This document shows positions 38,277 to 47,287 of a DNA stretch of 54,293 nt, piece after piece. Numbering within the stretch: position 1 is the stretch's first letter; the number at the start of each line of letters is the position of its first letter. The position numbers and the translations under genes were made by a program. The notes below the pieces were generated by a model. The model saw only the letters and a program-made list of their open reading frames with translations, had not been told where the DNA came from and did no database searches. Source of the stretch: an uncultured Ferrovum sp. (lineage in GTDB: Bacteria; Pseudomonadota; Gammaproteobacteria; Burkholderiales; Ferrovaceae); NCBI GenBank assembly GCA_903893215.1, contig CAITLJ010000039.1, positions 1-54,293 on the forward strand, in the 5' to 3' direction.

Positions 38277-39257
38277 ATGGAGGGCTGGCTGACGGCTTCG
38301 GGTGAGGTGTTTGCCGCCGTGCAGGGCTGGTTGTTCGAGCATCTGCTCGAACCGGGACTCCATCTGGCAGGCCTGGATAACTGGCTGGAACTCGGGTTTG
38401 ACGGTGTCGAATTCGTGCTGGTCGGCCTGATCGAGGTTTTGTTGCTGCTGCTGGTCTTGCGCCCGTTGGAGGCGTGGCGTCCGGCAGAGCGATGGTCAGA
38501 CCGGCGCGGGGTTGGTGTGGACGTGGCCTACACGCTGCTGCATCGCCTCGGGGTGGTTCCCTTGCTGTTTTTCCTGATCCTGCAACCGCTGGCCGATCTT
38601 CTGGATGCCACACTGCGCCTGCATGGCTATGTGCCATTCACGCTTGAATCGGTACTGCCTGGGCTGGTCGATCGTCCGGTACTGACCTTCATGGCGTATC
38701 TGCTCTTGCTGGATTTTGCCGGCTACTGGCAACATCGCTTTCAGCACCGGCTGGAGTGGTGGTGGGCGCTTCACGCGCTGCATCACAGTCAGCGGCGCAT
38801 GAGCCTGTGGTGCGATGACCGCAACCACCTGATCGATGACGCGCTGGGGGCGGCCTGGTTTGCCCTGCTGGCCTTGCTGATTGGTGTACCACCTGGTCAG
38901 TTCCTGGCGCTGGCCCTGTGCACGCGCGTGCTGCAAAGCCTGGCACATGCCAACCTGCGTTGTTCCTTCGGACGCTGGGGCAACTGCTTGATTGTGAGTC
39001 CTTACTTTCACCGCGTTCACCACGGAATAGGGATCGGCCATCAAGGCGATACGCAGGGCTGCAACTTTGCGGTGCTGTTTCCGGTGTGGGACCTGATCTT
39101 CGGCACGCTTCGGCTGGACGTACCGCTGCAGCCCACCGGCATCGACGACCAGTTGCGCGGTCGTGACTATGGGGCCGGGTTCTGGGACCAGCAGCGCCTG
39201 GGCATGCAGCGCCTGTTCGCGGCACTGCCATGGTCTGACGCGCGGAAGCGGGCATAA
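38277..39257 (+). CDS. Sterol desaturase / fatty acid hydroxylase family membrane protein
   Basis: The 326-residue protein has about five to six membrane segments and the His boxes of the di-iron hydroxylase superfamily: HRFQHR near 154, HALHHSQR near 167 and HRVHHG near 245, with the extra His in the DRNHLIDD stretch. Such enzymes hydroxylate or desaturate lipid chains, or cleave ether lipids. It begins two bases after the deacetylase stop, so the three genes from 36443 form a likely operon. The lipid substrate is unknown. Confidence 0.85.
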   Translation: MEGWLTASGEVFAAVQGWLFEHLLEPGLHLAGLDNWLELGFDGVEFVLVGLIEVLLLLLVLRPLEAWRPAERWSDRRGVGVDVAYTLLHRLGVVPLLFFLILQPLADLLDATLRLHGYVPFTLESVLPGLVDRPVLTFMAYLLLLDFAGYWQHRFQHRLEWWWALHALHHSQRRMSLWCDDRNHLIDDALGAAWFALLALLIGVPPGQFLALALCTRVLQSLAHANLRCSFGRWGNCLIVSPYFHRVHHGIGIGHQGDTQGCNFAVLFPVWDLIFGTLRLDVPLQPTGIDDQLRGRDYGAGFWDQQRLGMQRLFAALPWSDARKRA

Positions 39258-39266
39258 TAGGGGGCT

Positions 39267-40628
39267 ATGGCCCGACCCCAACGCAGACCTTCCCAGCCGT
39301 CCCCTGCCGCGCAGGTGGATCCCCTTGCCCTGCCTGCCCTCAGCATTCTGTCCGTGGACCACGAGGCGCGCGGCGTGGCACATCTTGACGACGGCAAGGT
39401 GGTCTTCGTCGATGGTGCCCTGCCCGGCGAGCAGGCGCGGGTGCGCATCTACAAACGTAAGCCAAGCTACGAGCAGGGCGAGGCCATGCGGATCGAGCGC
39501 GAAGCTGCTGACCGGGTTAAACCACCGTGTCCGCATTTTGGCGTGTGCGGTGGCTGCAACATGCAGCACGCCAATGCGCAGGCGCAGGTGGCTTACAAGC
39601 AGCGCATTCTGGAAGACAACCTGCTGCGCATTGGCCGGGTGCGCGCTGGCGTGATCCTGCCAACCATTCAGGGCCCCGCCTGGGGCTATCGTCATCGCGC
39701 CCGCCTGTCGGTGCGCCTGGTCCTGAAGAAGGGTGGCGTGCTGGTGGGTTTTCATGAACGCAATTCCAGCTTTGTAGCGGACATGAACTGCTGCCTGATC
39801 CTGCCGGCCCACGTGTCAGCCTTGGTGCCGCATTTGCGTGCGCTGGTCACGGACCTGTCCATGGCTGACCGTTTGCCGCAGATCGAGGTGGCGGTGGGCG
39901 AACGCACCACGGTACTGGTCTTCCGTATCCTGCAGCCCTTGCTTGCCGACGATGAAGTGCTGTTGCGTCGCTTTGCCGACCTGCACGGTGTGCAGGTCTG
40001 GACGCAAACCAAGGGCCCGGATACTGTGGCGCTGTTTTATCCGCCCGGGGCGCCCGGTCTGACTTACGCCTTGCCGGAGTTCGGCATCGAAATGCCTTTC
40101 GGTCCCGCCGAATTCACCCAGGTCAATCCTGGTGTGAACCGCATGCTGGTTGCGCGTGCCATGCGCATGCTGCGGCCACAGCCCGGGCAGCGGATTGCCG
40201 ATCTGTTCTGCGGTCTGGGCAATTTTTCCCTGCCGATTGCTGCCAGCGGCGCCCATGTGGTGGGCGTTGAAGGCAGCGCTGCACTGGTGCGCCGCGCGCA
40301 GGAGAATGCGGCGCACAACGGGCTGTCCGACCGTGCCACGTTTGAAGTGGCGGACCTGTTCCAGGTCAGCGAGGAGCGGCTGGCGGAGCTCGGGCGCTTT
40401 GATGGGATGCTGATTGATCCGCCACGCGATGGTGCCGTTGAGGTGGTCAAGGCACTTGGCCAGCACGGGCCGGCTCGCATCGTCTATGTGTCATGCAATC
40501 CGGCCACGCTGGCGCGTGATGCGCAGATCCTGGTGCATCAGCATGGCTACACCCTGCACAGCGCCGGTGTGGCCAACATGTTTCCGCATACGGCACACGT
40601 GGAGTCGATCGCGCTGTTCACCCGCTGA
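39267..40628 (+). CDS. rlmD: 23S rRNA (uracil-1939-C5)-methyltransferase RlmD
   Basis: RlmD methylates U1939 of 23S rRNA. An N-terminal TRAM domain (about 20-80) precedes the 4Fe-4S ligands C88, C94, C97 and one of C175/C176. The SAM motif [14 protein letters not shown] is at about 312-325, FTQVNPGVN at 283-291 and the catalytic Cys is C410 in [12 protein letters not shown]. Length 453 is close to E. coli (433). The Fe-S ligands separate RlmD from TrmA. AGGGGG lies before the ATG. A bidirectional terminator follows. Confidence 0.96.
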   Translation: MARPQRRPSQPSPAAQVDPLALPALSILSVDHEARGVAHLDDGKVVFVDGALPGEQARVRIYKRKPSYEQGEAMRIEREAADRVKPPCPHFGVCGGCNMQHANAQAQVAYKQRILEDNLLRIGRVRAGVILPTIQGPAWGYRHRARLSVRLVLKKGGVLVGFHERNSSFVADMNCCLILPAHVSALVPHLRALVTDLSMADRLPQIEVAVGERTTVLVFRILQPLLADDEVLLRRFADLHGVQVWTQTKGPDTVALFYPPGAPGLTYALPEFGIEMPFGPAEFTQVNPGVNRMLVARAMRMLRPQPGQRIADLFCGLGNFSLPIAASGAHVVGVEGSAALVRRAQENAAHNGLSDRATFEVADLFQVSEERLAELGRFDGMLIDPPRDGAVEVVKALGQHGPARIVYVSCNPATLARDAQILVHQHGYTLHSAGVANMFPHTAHVESIALFTR

Positions 40629-40638
40629 GTTGCAGCAA

Positions 40639-40672
40639 GCAAAAACCCCGGTTTTCAGGCCGGGGCTTTTGC
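40639..40672. terminator. Bidirectional terminator between rlmD and the BI-1 gene
   Basis: GCAAAAACCCCGG (40639-40651) pairs with CCGGGGCTTTTGC (40660-40672) with one mismatch, around TTTTCAGG. The A tract on one side and T tract on the other let it end both the + strand rlmD and the - strand BI-1 transcripts. Confidence 0.85.
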
Positions 40673-40711
40673 TGGTTGCCCGCCATCTGGCGCGAGCGGG
40701 CGATGGCGGGT

Positions 40712-41401
40712 TCAGTCTCGGTCGTTACCGCCGAAGGCCATCAGCAGTTGCAGCAGGCTGACAAAGATGTTGTAGAGGCTGATGTACAGCGACAGCGTGG
40801 CGCTGATGTAGTTGGTTTCACCGCCGTTGACCAGCTGGTTGATCTGATAACTGATCATCAGGCTGCTGAAGATCATGAAGCCGCCGGCCAGCACCAGATG
40901 CAACACAGGCAGTTGCAGGAAGATATTGGCCACCACCGCCACCATCAGCACGATGCCGCCCACGGCAAGGAAGTTGCCAATGCTGGTGAAGTCCCTCTTG
41001 GCATTCGAACCGAAGGCCGACATGCCAAGGAAGGTCAGGCCGGTGCCGCCGACTGCAAGGCCGATCAGCTCCCCGCCATTTCGGAAGTGCAGGGTGTATT
41101 GCAGGATCGGACCCAGCGTGAACCCAAGGAAGAATGTGAGGCCAAGCAGCAGGTAAACGCCGGTGCTGCTGTACTTGTTGCGTTCGATGGCAAACATCAG
41201 GCCATAGATGACGGCCAGCATCAGCAGGCTGCCGATCATCGGGCTGGCAGCAAGCAGCGAGAAGCCGGTGTTGACGCCGAGGGCCGCGCCAGCGGCGGTG
41301 GGCAGCATCGACAGACCGAGCAGGCGATAGGTGTCGCGCAGAACCGTATTGCGCGCGAGTTCCTGACTGCCGGATGAAAAAACCTTGAAGTCCTGTTGCA
41401 T
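40712..41401 (-). CDS. Bax inhibitor-1 (YccA/YbhL) family membrane protein
   Basis: The 229-residue protein has seven hydrophobic helices after a short soluble N-terminus and the family pattern GLTFFLGFTLGPIL and ATLSLYISLYNIFVSLLQLL near the end, with acidic residues at the C-terminus. BI-1 relatives are pH-sensitive calcium leak channels; E. coli YccA also binds FtsH. The start at 41401 is preferred since AAGGAG lies nine bases upstream; an ATG seven codons earlier is less likely. Its role in this organism is not known. Confidence 0.9.
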   Translation of the reverse strand: MQQDFKVFSSGSQELARNTVLRDTYRLLGLSMLPTAAGAALGVNTGFSLLAASPMIGSLLMLAVIYGLMFAIERNKYSSTGVYLLLGLTFFLGFTLGPILQYTLHFRNGGELIGLAVGGTGLTFLGMSAFGSNAKRDFTSIGNFLAVGGIVLMVAVVANIFLQLPVLHLVLAGGFMIFSSLMISYQINQLVNGGETNYISATLSLYISLYNIFVSLLQLLMAFGGNDRD

Positions 41402-41422
41402 GGTGATGTGCTCCTTGAGCAA

Positions 41423-41870
41423 TTATCGCGCTGAGTGGCGATGGATACACAACGTAGACTAGCGAAGCGGTCAGGGAGTTGCAAGGAATCCGCTGAAGGC
41501 GCGCCCGGTCGGACTCGCGCGCCCTGACCGGTGTTGCCGCCGTCACGTCGGGGTCGTGGCTGGTAGATGAGGCTGCTGCGCGCCTGTTTCAAGTGGCCGT
41601 GTTGCCGGGCTTTGCTGCGGGGTCACTTCGTCGAGGGCGGCCGACGGGACGCCAAGCGGGCCTCAGCATGTAAATCTCGACCTTTTGTTGGTTGGCAAGA
41701 TAGCTGCCATCGTATTTGTGGCTTAAATCGCCTTGTGCGTATGCGCGCGTTGATACTGCGGCCAGTCGGTTTGCACGCTTTTTCACGCCGGTGTTCGCGC
41801 CGTTCCGCAAATCCGGGTGCACGCAAGCGGCGGCCCCGTTACAATGCGCCCCTGCACCTGGTGACCTTGC
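41423..41870. other. 448-bp gap without a supported gene
   Basis: No frame here combines a ribosome-binding site with a recognisable product. About 41660-41800 is noticeably richer in A and T than its surroundings. A - strand frame running to 41589 contains a protein-like stretch (LSHKYDGSYLANQQKVEIYM), but it opens inside the tRNA gene antisense and matches no family I know. TACAAT at 41840-41845 could be the -10 of tRNA-Ser. Confidence 0.5.
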
Positions 41871-41958
41871 GGAGGCTTGGGGGAGTGGTTTAACCCAGCA
41901 GTCTTGAAAACTGCCGACGGGCAACTGTCCGTGAGTTCGAATCTCACAGCCTCCGCCA
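41871..41958 (+). tRNA. tRNA-Ser (anticodon TGA)
   Basis: Acceptor GGAGGCT pairs with AGCCTCC (41948-41954); discriminator G and encoded CCA end at 41958. The anticodon stem GCAGT/ACTGC holds loop CTTGAAA, giving TGA (reads UCA and UCG/UCU by wobble). A long variable arm, as expected for serine, precedes the AGTTCGAATCT T arm. Confidence 0.96.
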
Positions 41959-42035
41959 CCTGCGCAGACTCCCCGCTCCCGCTCCCGTGGCCGTGCCCGT
42001 GAACGTGCATGCGCCCCGTCCCTACCCTGTCTACG

Positions 42036-42052
42036 GAAGGCCCCCCGCCTTC
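42036..42052. other. Short hairpin after tRNA-Ser(TGA)
   Basis: GAAGGC (42036-42041) pairs with GCCTTC (42047-42052) around five Cs. It lies between the tRNA and the stop of the - strand gene at 42092, and could take part in ending either transcript. There is no long T run. Confidence 0.35.
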
Positions 42053-42091
42053 TTGAGCCTAAACCGACCTGGCAGGCGGAAAGCTGGCGAT

Positions 42092-43396
42092 TCAGCTACG
42101 TTTTTGCAACGAGAGCAGCCAGAGATGGGCCAGATCGGCGGCACCATCCGCGCCCTTTACCGCTTCGAGCGCCTTGCGAGCGTCATCCGGCCGGTTGGCC
42201 TGCACCAGCGCCATGCCGAGTTCCAGTTGGGCCAGGTCGGCGTGCGGCAAGCCGCCACGCGCGATGCCACGCTCCATCATGGAAAGGCCGACATCGAATT
42301 TTTGGTGACTGACGTAGTTGTAGCCGGTCGAGAAGAGTGCCACGCCATTCTTTGCGCTTTCTGCGCGTGCATCACCCTGCCCCAGCAGCTTGCGGTCTTC
42401 TGCCGACTGGGTTTCTACCAGGGCGCGCAGCTTGACATAGTCCACCCCGGCCTTGTCTGCGCTCAGCGTACCGGCTTTCTCACCGGCTTCCAGCACCCGG
42501 CGCGCCTCTTCGGGGTAGCCGACCTTGTAAGCCAGTTGCGCCATGTCCACGTATTCTTCCGGGTCGATCAGGCTGCCTGCCGCCAGGCGCAGGCGCATGC
42601 CGTCCAGTACCGCGTATTCGGCAAACGTGTCCTTGCGCATGACCAGGCTGATCAGGCGGTTCCAGTAATCCTTGTTCGGGTAGGCGACTGCCAGCTTTTC
42701 CAGCGTGGCGGTCTGGCCGGTCAGATCTTTCAGCTTTTGCTGGCACGCAGCCAGCATCTGCAACCTGCCTTCGCTCGGCTTGATCCCGGCGGTTTCGGCG
42801 GCGGCCAGCGCGGCCTGCACGGCTTCGACGGTGGCAGTGCAATCGCCTGACTTGTAGAGAGTTTGCGTGATGATGGTATGCATCACGTCGTCGACGCCCC
42901 CTTCCGCCAGAAAACGCTTTGCCCATTGCAACGCGCGCTCCGGCGGTTGCTTGCCATACCACGTGCGCGCCATCATCCTCTCAAGTTGCAGACGGTCGTC
43001 CTTGCTCACCTGCGGGTCTTCGATCACCTGCTGCATGTCCGCCTCGGCCAGCTCGAGATCACCATTGCCGACGTAGGCGACTGCGCGCATCCGTCGCACC
43101 AGGGCCAGTTCGACCGGGGTGACGTCCTTGACCGTATCGATTCCTTTCAGGGTGGCCAGTGCCTCCTTGAACTGCTTGGCGCTGACCTGTGCCTGCGCCG
43201 GCGTCAGGATCTTGAACAGCTCCGCGCGTACCTTGGTCTTGCCGGCGTCGGCAGCACTTGCTGCGTCCGCAGCCGGTGCCGGTTTGTCGGCTGAGGCAGC
43301 GCTCACCGCGTTGCCCAGCAGGATGGGGGTGGCAATGGCCAACAGCAAATTGCGGAGCAGTGCGGCAGGGCGGCGGGGGAGAGTCGGCTGGGACAT
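42092..43396 (-). CDS. Exported TPR-like helical repeat protein, unknown function
   Basis: The 434-residue protein has a signal peptide (RRPAALLRNLLLAIATPILL, then SAASA) and an Ala/Asp-rich linker. The rest is made of helix pairs with TPR-like spacing, for example AKQFKEALATLKGIDTV, NGDLELAEADMQQVIEDP, PEEARRVLEAGEKAGTL and LELGMALVQANRPDDARKAL. No catalytic motif is visible. TPR proteins usually scaffold complexes; the periplasm is the likely location. The start at 43396 is where the signal peptide begins; the longer upstream frame overlaps the diguanylate cyclase and is not coding-like. I do not recognise a named family. Confidence 0.75.
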   Translation of the reverse strand: MSQPTLPRRPAALLRNLLLAIATPILLGNAVSAASADKPAPAADAASAADAGKTKVRAELFKILTPAQAQVSAKQFKEALATLKGIDTVKDVTPVELALVRRMRAVAYVGNGDLELAEADMQQVIEDPQVSKDDRLQLERMMARTWYGKQPPERALQWAKRFLAEGGVDDVMHTIITQTLYKSGDCTATVEAVQAALAAAETAGIKPSEGRLQMLAACQQKLKDLTGQTATLEKLAVAYPNKDYWNRLISLVMRKDTFAEYAVLDGMRLRLAAGSLIDPEEYVDMAQLAYKVGYPEEARRVLEAGEKAGTLSADKAGVDYVKLRALVETQSAEDRKLLGQGDARAESAKNGVALFSTGYNYVSHQKFDVGLSMMERGIARGGLPHADLAQLELGMALVQANRPDDARKALEAVKGADGAADLAHLWLLSLQKRS

Positions 43397-43470
43397 GACG
43401 CTGGGCTTTGAAAGTAAAACGGCAGTGTGCCACGCAGGAACGGCTTTCCCATAGAGGCAGCGCATGGCGC

Positions 43471-45162
43471 TCAGCCAGTTGGCGCAGCGTCTGCAACCGA
43501 GATGCGGTTGCGGCCGAGTTCCTTGGCGACATACAGGGCCGCATCTGCGCGTGCCAGTACCGCATAAGCGTCGGGATCGGCGGGGTCCAAGGCCGCGAGG
43601 CCAATGCTGGCCGTGATCCGGATCTCCTCGTTCCGATAAGGCACGGGGTCTTGTGCGATTGCGGCGCGCAAGCGCTCTGCCAGTTGCAGGGCGTCGTGCA
43701 GGGGCGTATTCGGTAGCAGCGCCGCAAACTCCTCGCCACCATAGCGGCCGAGCAGGTCGAGCCGGCGTACCTGCTGGGCCATGCGCGCGCTGAGTCCCAG
43801 CAGCACGGCGTCTCCGCCGGCATGTCCCCAATGGTCGTTGACCTGCTTGAACAGGTCGAGATCGATCAGCATCACGGCAGCGGGTATTTCTGGGTGGCGA
43901 TGGCAACGCTCGAATTCCTCTTCCAGCCGCGCAAGGAAGGCGCGTCGGTTGGCAAGGCCGGTCAGATGATCCGTGGTGGCCTGGCGTCGCAGTTCCTGCG
44001 CCAGCTCAAGACTGCGGGTGATGTCTTCAAAGCTGGTATATACCCCAGCCAGTTGCCCATGACGCGTCATGGGTACGGCGCTGACCCGTATCCATGCGTC
44101 ACGCCCCCGCCCGGTCCGGACCCCCATCACCACCTCGTGCACCGGACTGCCTGTGGCCAGCGCGCGGCGCGCCGGCTGCGCCTCCAGGGGAAACGGGCTG
44201 CCGTCCTCCTGGGTGGCCTCGGTGATCGGGTCGATGCGGCTGCGGCCGAGGATTTGTGCAAAGCTCAGGCCAAGGATACGCAATGCTGCCGGGTTGGCCG
44301 AGGTGATGCGCCCGTCGCGGTCGTGGTAAAGGATGCCTTGGGGTACGGTTTCGAACAGGGTGCGGAAGGTTTCCTCGCTGGTGCGCAGCACGTCTTCCAT
44401 GCGTCGGCGCGAGGAGATGTCAGTCATCACGCCAGTCCATACCACGCGGTCGTGGTCGACGCGCGGATCGGCATGTGCGCTGATCCAGCGCTGTGTACCG
44501 TCAGCCAGCACTACCTGGAACTCCTGTTGCCAGGGCAGCTGTTGCTGCAGGCAGCGCAGCAACTGCGCCTTCTGGTTGCTGCGCTCGGCCGGGACGACAA
44601 GATCGATCAGCCGTTGCGCATCGCCCAGCAGTTCGTCCGCAGTCAGATTGAGCAGCGCTTCGATCCGGGCGCTGCAATACGTGAAGCGCGGGTGGCCATG
44701 GCTGTCGCGTTCCATGCGGAACACCACACCGGGCATAGACAGGGTGAGGTCGCGCAGCAGTGCTTCGCGCTGCTCGAGGGCGCTGCGGGCACGCTGCAAT
44801 TCGGTCACGTCGACCACGTAGACCAGTCGATGCAGTTCGCCGTTTGCCAACTCCAGGCGCATGGACTCCGAGATCACGCTGATCACCCTGCCGTCATGTC
44901 GCTGGACCTCCCAAAGGCCATTCAATGAACCGCCCGAGCGCAGGAAGTCCTGGTGCAGCCTGAGTATTTCGGCGCGGCGTCCGGCCGCGAAGACCTGCTG
45001 AAAATTCCTGCCGAGGAGGTCATCCTGCGCGCACCCGTATATGCGGCTATAGGACTCGTTGACGCTCTCGTACACGCCGTCCCAGTCAATCACCGCGATG
45101 CCAAAGGGTGACTGACGCACCAGTTCGGCGGGTTGTGGCACTTGCAGGCGGGGAGGGGCCAT
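43471..45162 (-). CDS. Diguanylate cyclase with three PAS domains
   Basis: This 563-residue sensor has three PAS-type modules (about 10-125, 140-255 and 270-385), each followed by PAC-like ends (VDVTELQRARS, MTDISSRRRMED, FEDITRSLELAQ). A GGDEF domain covers about 395-555. The active site is GGEEF at 475-479 in RYGGEEFAALLP. The inhibitory I-site RxxD (RRLD) sits five residues before it, so product inhibition is likely. It should make cyclic-di-GMP from GTP. No membrane helix is seen, so it is cytoplasmic. The start at 45162 follows the ltaE stop by 16 bases, which suggests co-transcription. Confidence 0.93.
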   Translation of the reverse strand: MAPPRLQVPQPAELVRQSPFGIAVIDWDGVYESVNESYSRIYGCAQDDLLGRNFQQVFAAGRRAEILRLHQDFLRSGGSLNGLWEVQRHDGRVISVISESMRLELANGELHRLVYVVDVTELQRARSALEQREALLRDLTLSMPGVVFRMERDSHGHPRFTYCSARIEALLNLTADELLGDAQRLIDLVVPAERSNQKAQLLRCLQQQLPWQQEFQVVLADGTQRWISAHADPRVDHDRVVWTGVMTDISSRRRMEDVLRTSEETFRTLFETVPQGILYHDRDGRITSANPAALRILGLSFAQILGRSRIDPITEATQEDGSPFPLEAQPARRALATGSPVHEVVMGVRTGRGRDAWIRVSAVPMTRHGQLAGVYTSFEDITRSLELAQELRRQATTDHLTGLANRRAFLARLEEEFERCHRHPEIPAAVMLIDLDLFKQVNDHWGHAGGDAVLLGLSARMAQQVRRLDLLGRYGGEEFAALLPNTPLHDALQLAERLRAAIAQDPVPYRNEEIRITASIGLAALDPADPDAYAVLARADAALYVAKELGRNRISVADAAPTG

Positions 45163-45178
45163 GGGCGGGAACGCAGGT

Positions 45179-46264
45179 TCAGTCGGGTGGCTGCACGTCT
45201 GCTGGCACGGCAGTGGACATGACGGCACGAATGTCAGCCGCCAGCTGGGCGGTGCGTTCTGGTTGGGTATCCCACGCACACATGAAGCGTGCACCTCCTT
45301 CACCGATGAAGGTATAGAAGCGCCAGCCGCGCGCGCGCAAGGCGTTCAGGCCTGCAGGTGGGAAGTCGATAAACACCCCGTTGGCCTGCACCGGAAACAG
45401 TTGCCGGATGCCGGTGACACCCTGCAGCGCGTTGGCCAATTGTTGCGCGCAACGGTTGGCATGGCGCGCGTGGCGCAGCCAGGCGCCGTTGCGTAACACA
45501 CCCACCCAGGGCGCCGCCAGAAACCGCATTTTCGACGCCAGCTGGCCTGCCTGTTTGCAACGATATTCAAAATCCTGCGCCAAGGCGCGATTGAAAAACA
45601 CCACGGCTTCGCCGATCGCCATGCCGTTTTTGGTGCCACCAAAGCACAGCACGTCAACGCCGGCTTTCCAGGTCACTTCGGCCGGCGTGCATCCCAGAGT
45701 GGCGCATGCGTTGGCAAAGCGTGCGCCGTCCATATGCAGGTGCAGGCCGAGTTCGCGGCAGGTGGCGCCGATGGCGGCGACTTGTGCCGGGCTGTAGACC
45801 GTGCCCACTTCGGTGGCTTGGGTGATGCTCACCGCTTTCGGTTTGGGGTAGTGCAGGTCGTCCCGCCGCGTTGCGGCCACACGCACGCCGTCCGGCGTCA
45901 GCCGCCCGTCCTGGCTGGGGACCGCGATCAGCTTGGCGCCATTCGAGAAAAACTCGGGCGCACCACATTCGTCGGTTTCGATATGCGCAATGTCGCTGCA
46001 GATCACGCTGTGAAAGCTCTGGCACAGGCTGGCCAGGGCCAGAGAATTGGCCGCAGTGCCATTGAAGGTGAAGAACACCTCGCAGTCACATTCGAACAGG
46101 CTGCGGAAGGCGTCGGCTGCTGCGCTGGTCCAGGGGTCGTCGCCATAGGCAGGAGCGTGTCCCTGGTTGGCCTGCGTCATCGCAGCCCAGGCTTCCGGGC
46201 AAATGCCTGCGTAGTTGTCGCTACCGAATTGTTGCGCCAGGTCCAATGTTTCCGGTTGATCCAT
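45179..46264 (-). CDS. ltaE: Low-specificity threonine aldolase
   Basis: LtaE is a PLP enzyme that cleaves threonine or allo-threonine to glycine and acetaldehyde. The PLP lysine is K212 in CFGGTKNGMA, the pyridine-binding Asp is D179 in HMDGARFANA and the phosphate-side loop is NGTAANSLAL at 68-77. Length 361 is slightly above E. coli (333). The type belongs to the beta-eliminating lyase-like branch common in betaproteobacteria. It is divergent from the radical SAM gene, 110 bases apart. Confidence 0.93.
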   Translation of the reverse strand: MDQPETLDLAQQFGSDNYAGICPEAWAAMTQANQGHAPAYGDDPWTSAAADAFRSLFECDCEVFFTFNGTAANSLALASLCQSFHSVICSDIAHIETDECGAPEFFSNGAKLIAVPSQDGRLTPDGVRVAATRRDDLHYPKPKAVSITQATEVGTVYSPAQVAAIGATCRELGLHLHMDGARFANACATLGCTPAEVTWKAGVDVLCFGGTKNGMAIGEAVVFFNRALAQDFEYRCKQAGQLASKMRFLAAPWVGVLRNGAWLRHARHANRCAQQLANALQGVTGIRQLFPVQANGVFIDFPPAGLNALRARGWRFYTFIGEGGARFMCAWDTQPERTAQLAADIRAVMSTAVPADVQPPD

Positions 46265-46374
46265 GACCGCGGTGATCCTCGTTACTGTGTTGTCATCCTA
46301 GCCGATGAACTGGGGTCATGCAGGAGATTTGCGGCATCTGCACATACCGTTCCACACTGGGGCAGAATACCGCC

Positions 46375-47247
46375 ATGCATGATGCAGATGAATCTCCCGC
46401 CCCGGTACTCAGCGTGCAGGACCACAGCCGCGACGCTGCCGGCCTGACCTATGTTTATCCGGTGGTGTCACGCCGGGCGGGTGGCGTGTCGATTGGTATT
46501 AATCTGAATACCAACAATGCCTGCAACTGGGCCTGCAGTTACTGTCAGGTGCCGGATCTGGTGCGCGGCGGGCCACCGCCGGTCGATCTGGCGCAACTGC
46601 ACACGGAGCTCGACCGCTTCCTTCATGAGGTACTGGCCGGTGACTTCATGCGTGACCGGGTGCCTGAAGCATTGCGAAAACTGCGCGATCTGGCCTTTTC
46701 CGGCAACGGAGAGCCGACGGCCTCGGCCGAATTTCCGTCGGCGGTCAAGGTGGTGCTGCAATTGCTGGCCCGGCATGACCCGGCGCAAGCGCTCAAGCTG
46801 GTGGTAATCAGCAATGGCAGCCATGTGCAGGAACCCGCCGTGCAGCAGGCGCTGGTGGCGCTGGCCGGCCGTCGCGGAGAATTGTGGTTCAAGCTGGACC
46901 GTGGCAACGCGCCGGGCCGTCGCCGGGTGAATGGCATCGATTTGCCAGATGCGCTGATCCTGCGGCGCCTGGCCGCGGCGGCAAAATGCATTCCCGTCTG
47001 GCTGCAGACCTGTGTGTTGGCGTGCGATGGCAACGCGCCGGACGCCGACGAGCGCGCTGCCCTGGTGGCGCTGGTTGCAAGGGCGCAGGCCATGGGTGTG
47101 CCCTTGCAGGGCGTGTTGCTGTACACCCTGGCGCGGCCTTCCCTGCAACCGGGAGGAGAACGACTGGCAGCGTTGTCACCCGAGGAAATGGAAGCGTGGG
47201 CTGAACCGTTACGCGGACTCGGCCTGGAAGTGCGGCTAAGCGCCTGA
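46375..47247 (+). CDS. Radical SAM protein of unknown substrate
   Basis: The 290-residue protein has the radical SAM cluster motif CxxxCxxC at C50, C54 and C57 (NACNWACSYCQ). The glycine-rich LAFSGNGEPTASAEF segment that contacts SAM follows near 108. LKLVVISNGS and LWFKLDRGN are later barrel strands. There is no second Cys-rich cluster region like that of MoaA or SPASM proteins. Substrate and pathway are not evident; lysC follows, but a 40-base gap with its own possible -10 (TACAAT, 47255-47260) gives no functional link. The start at 46375 is the first ATG consistent with the domain. Confidence 0.85.
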   Translation: MHDADESPAPVLSVQDHSRDAAGLTYVYPVVSRRAGGVSIGINLNTNNACNWACSYCQVPDLVRGGPPPVDLAQLHTELDRFLHEVLAGDFMRDRVPEALRKLRDLAFSGNGEPTASAEFPSAVKVVLQLLARHDPAQALKLVVISNGSHVQEPAVQQALVALAGRRGELWFKLDRGNAPGRRRVNGIDLPDALILRRLAAAAKCIPVWLQTCVLACDGNAPDADERAALVALVARAQAMGVPLQGVLLYTLARPSLQPGGERLAALSPEEMEAWAEPLRGLGLEVRLSA

Positions 47248-47287
47248 ATCGCGCTACAATGTCGGGTTTTAGTCTGCTGGTTTAATC

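Noticed and set aside
41567-41893. A 108-codon + strand frame before tRNA-Ser
   Set aside because: It runs into the tRNA gene, lacks a ribosome-binding site and has no recognisable sequence.
42092-43906. Longer start for the TPR-like protein
   Set aside because: The extra 170 residues are Arg-rich, overlap the diguanylate cyclase gene in antisense-like composition and would hide the signal peptide.
47248-47287. Lysine riboswitch or leader peptide before lysC
   Set aside because: Only 40 bases separate the genes, too short for a lysine riboswitch, and no Lys- or Thr-rich leader is present.
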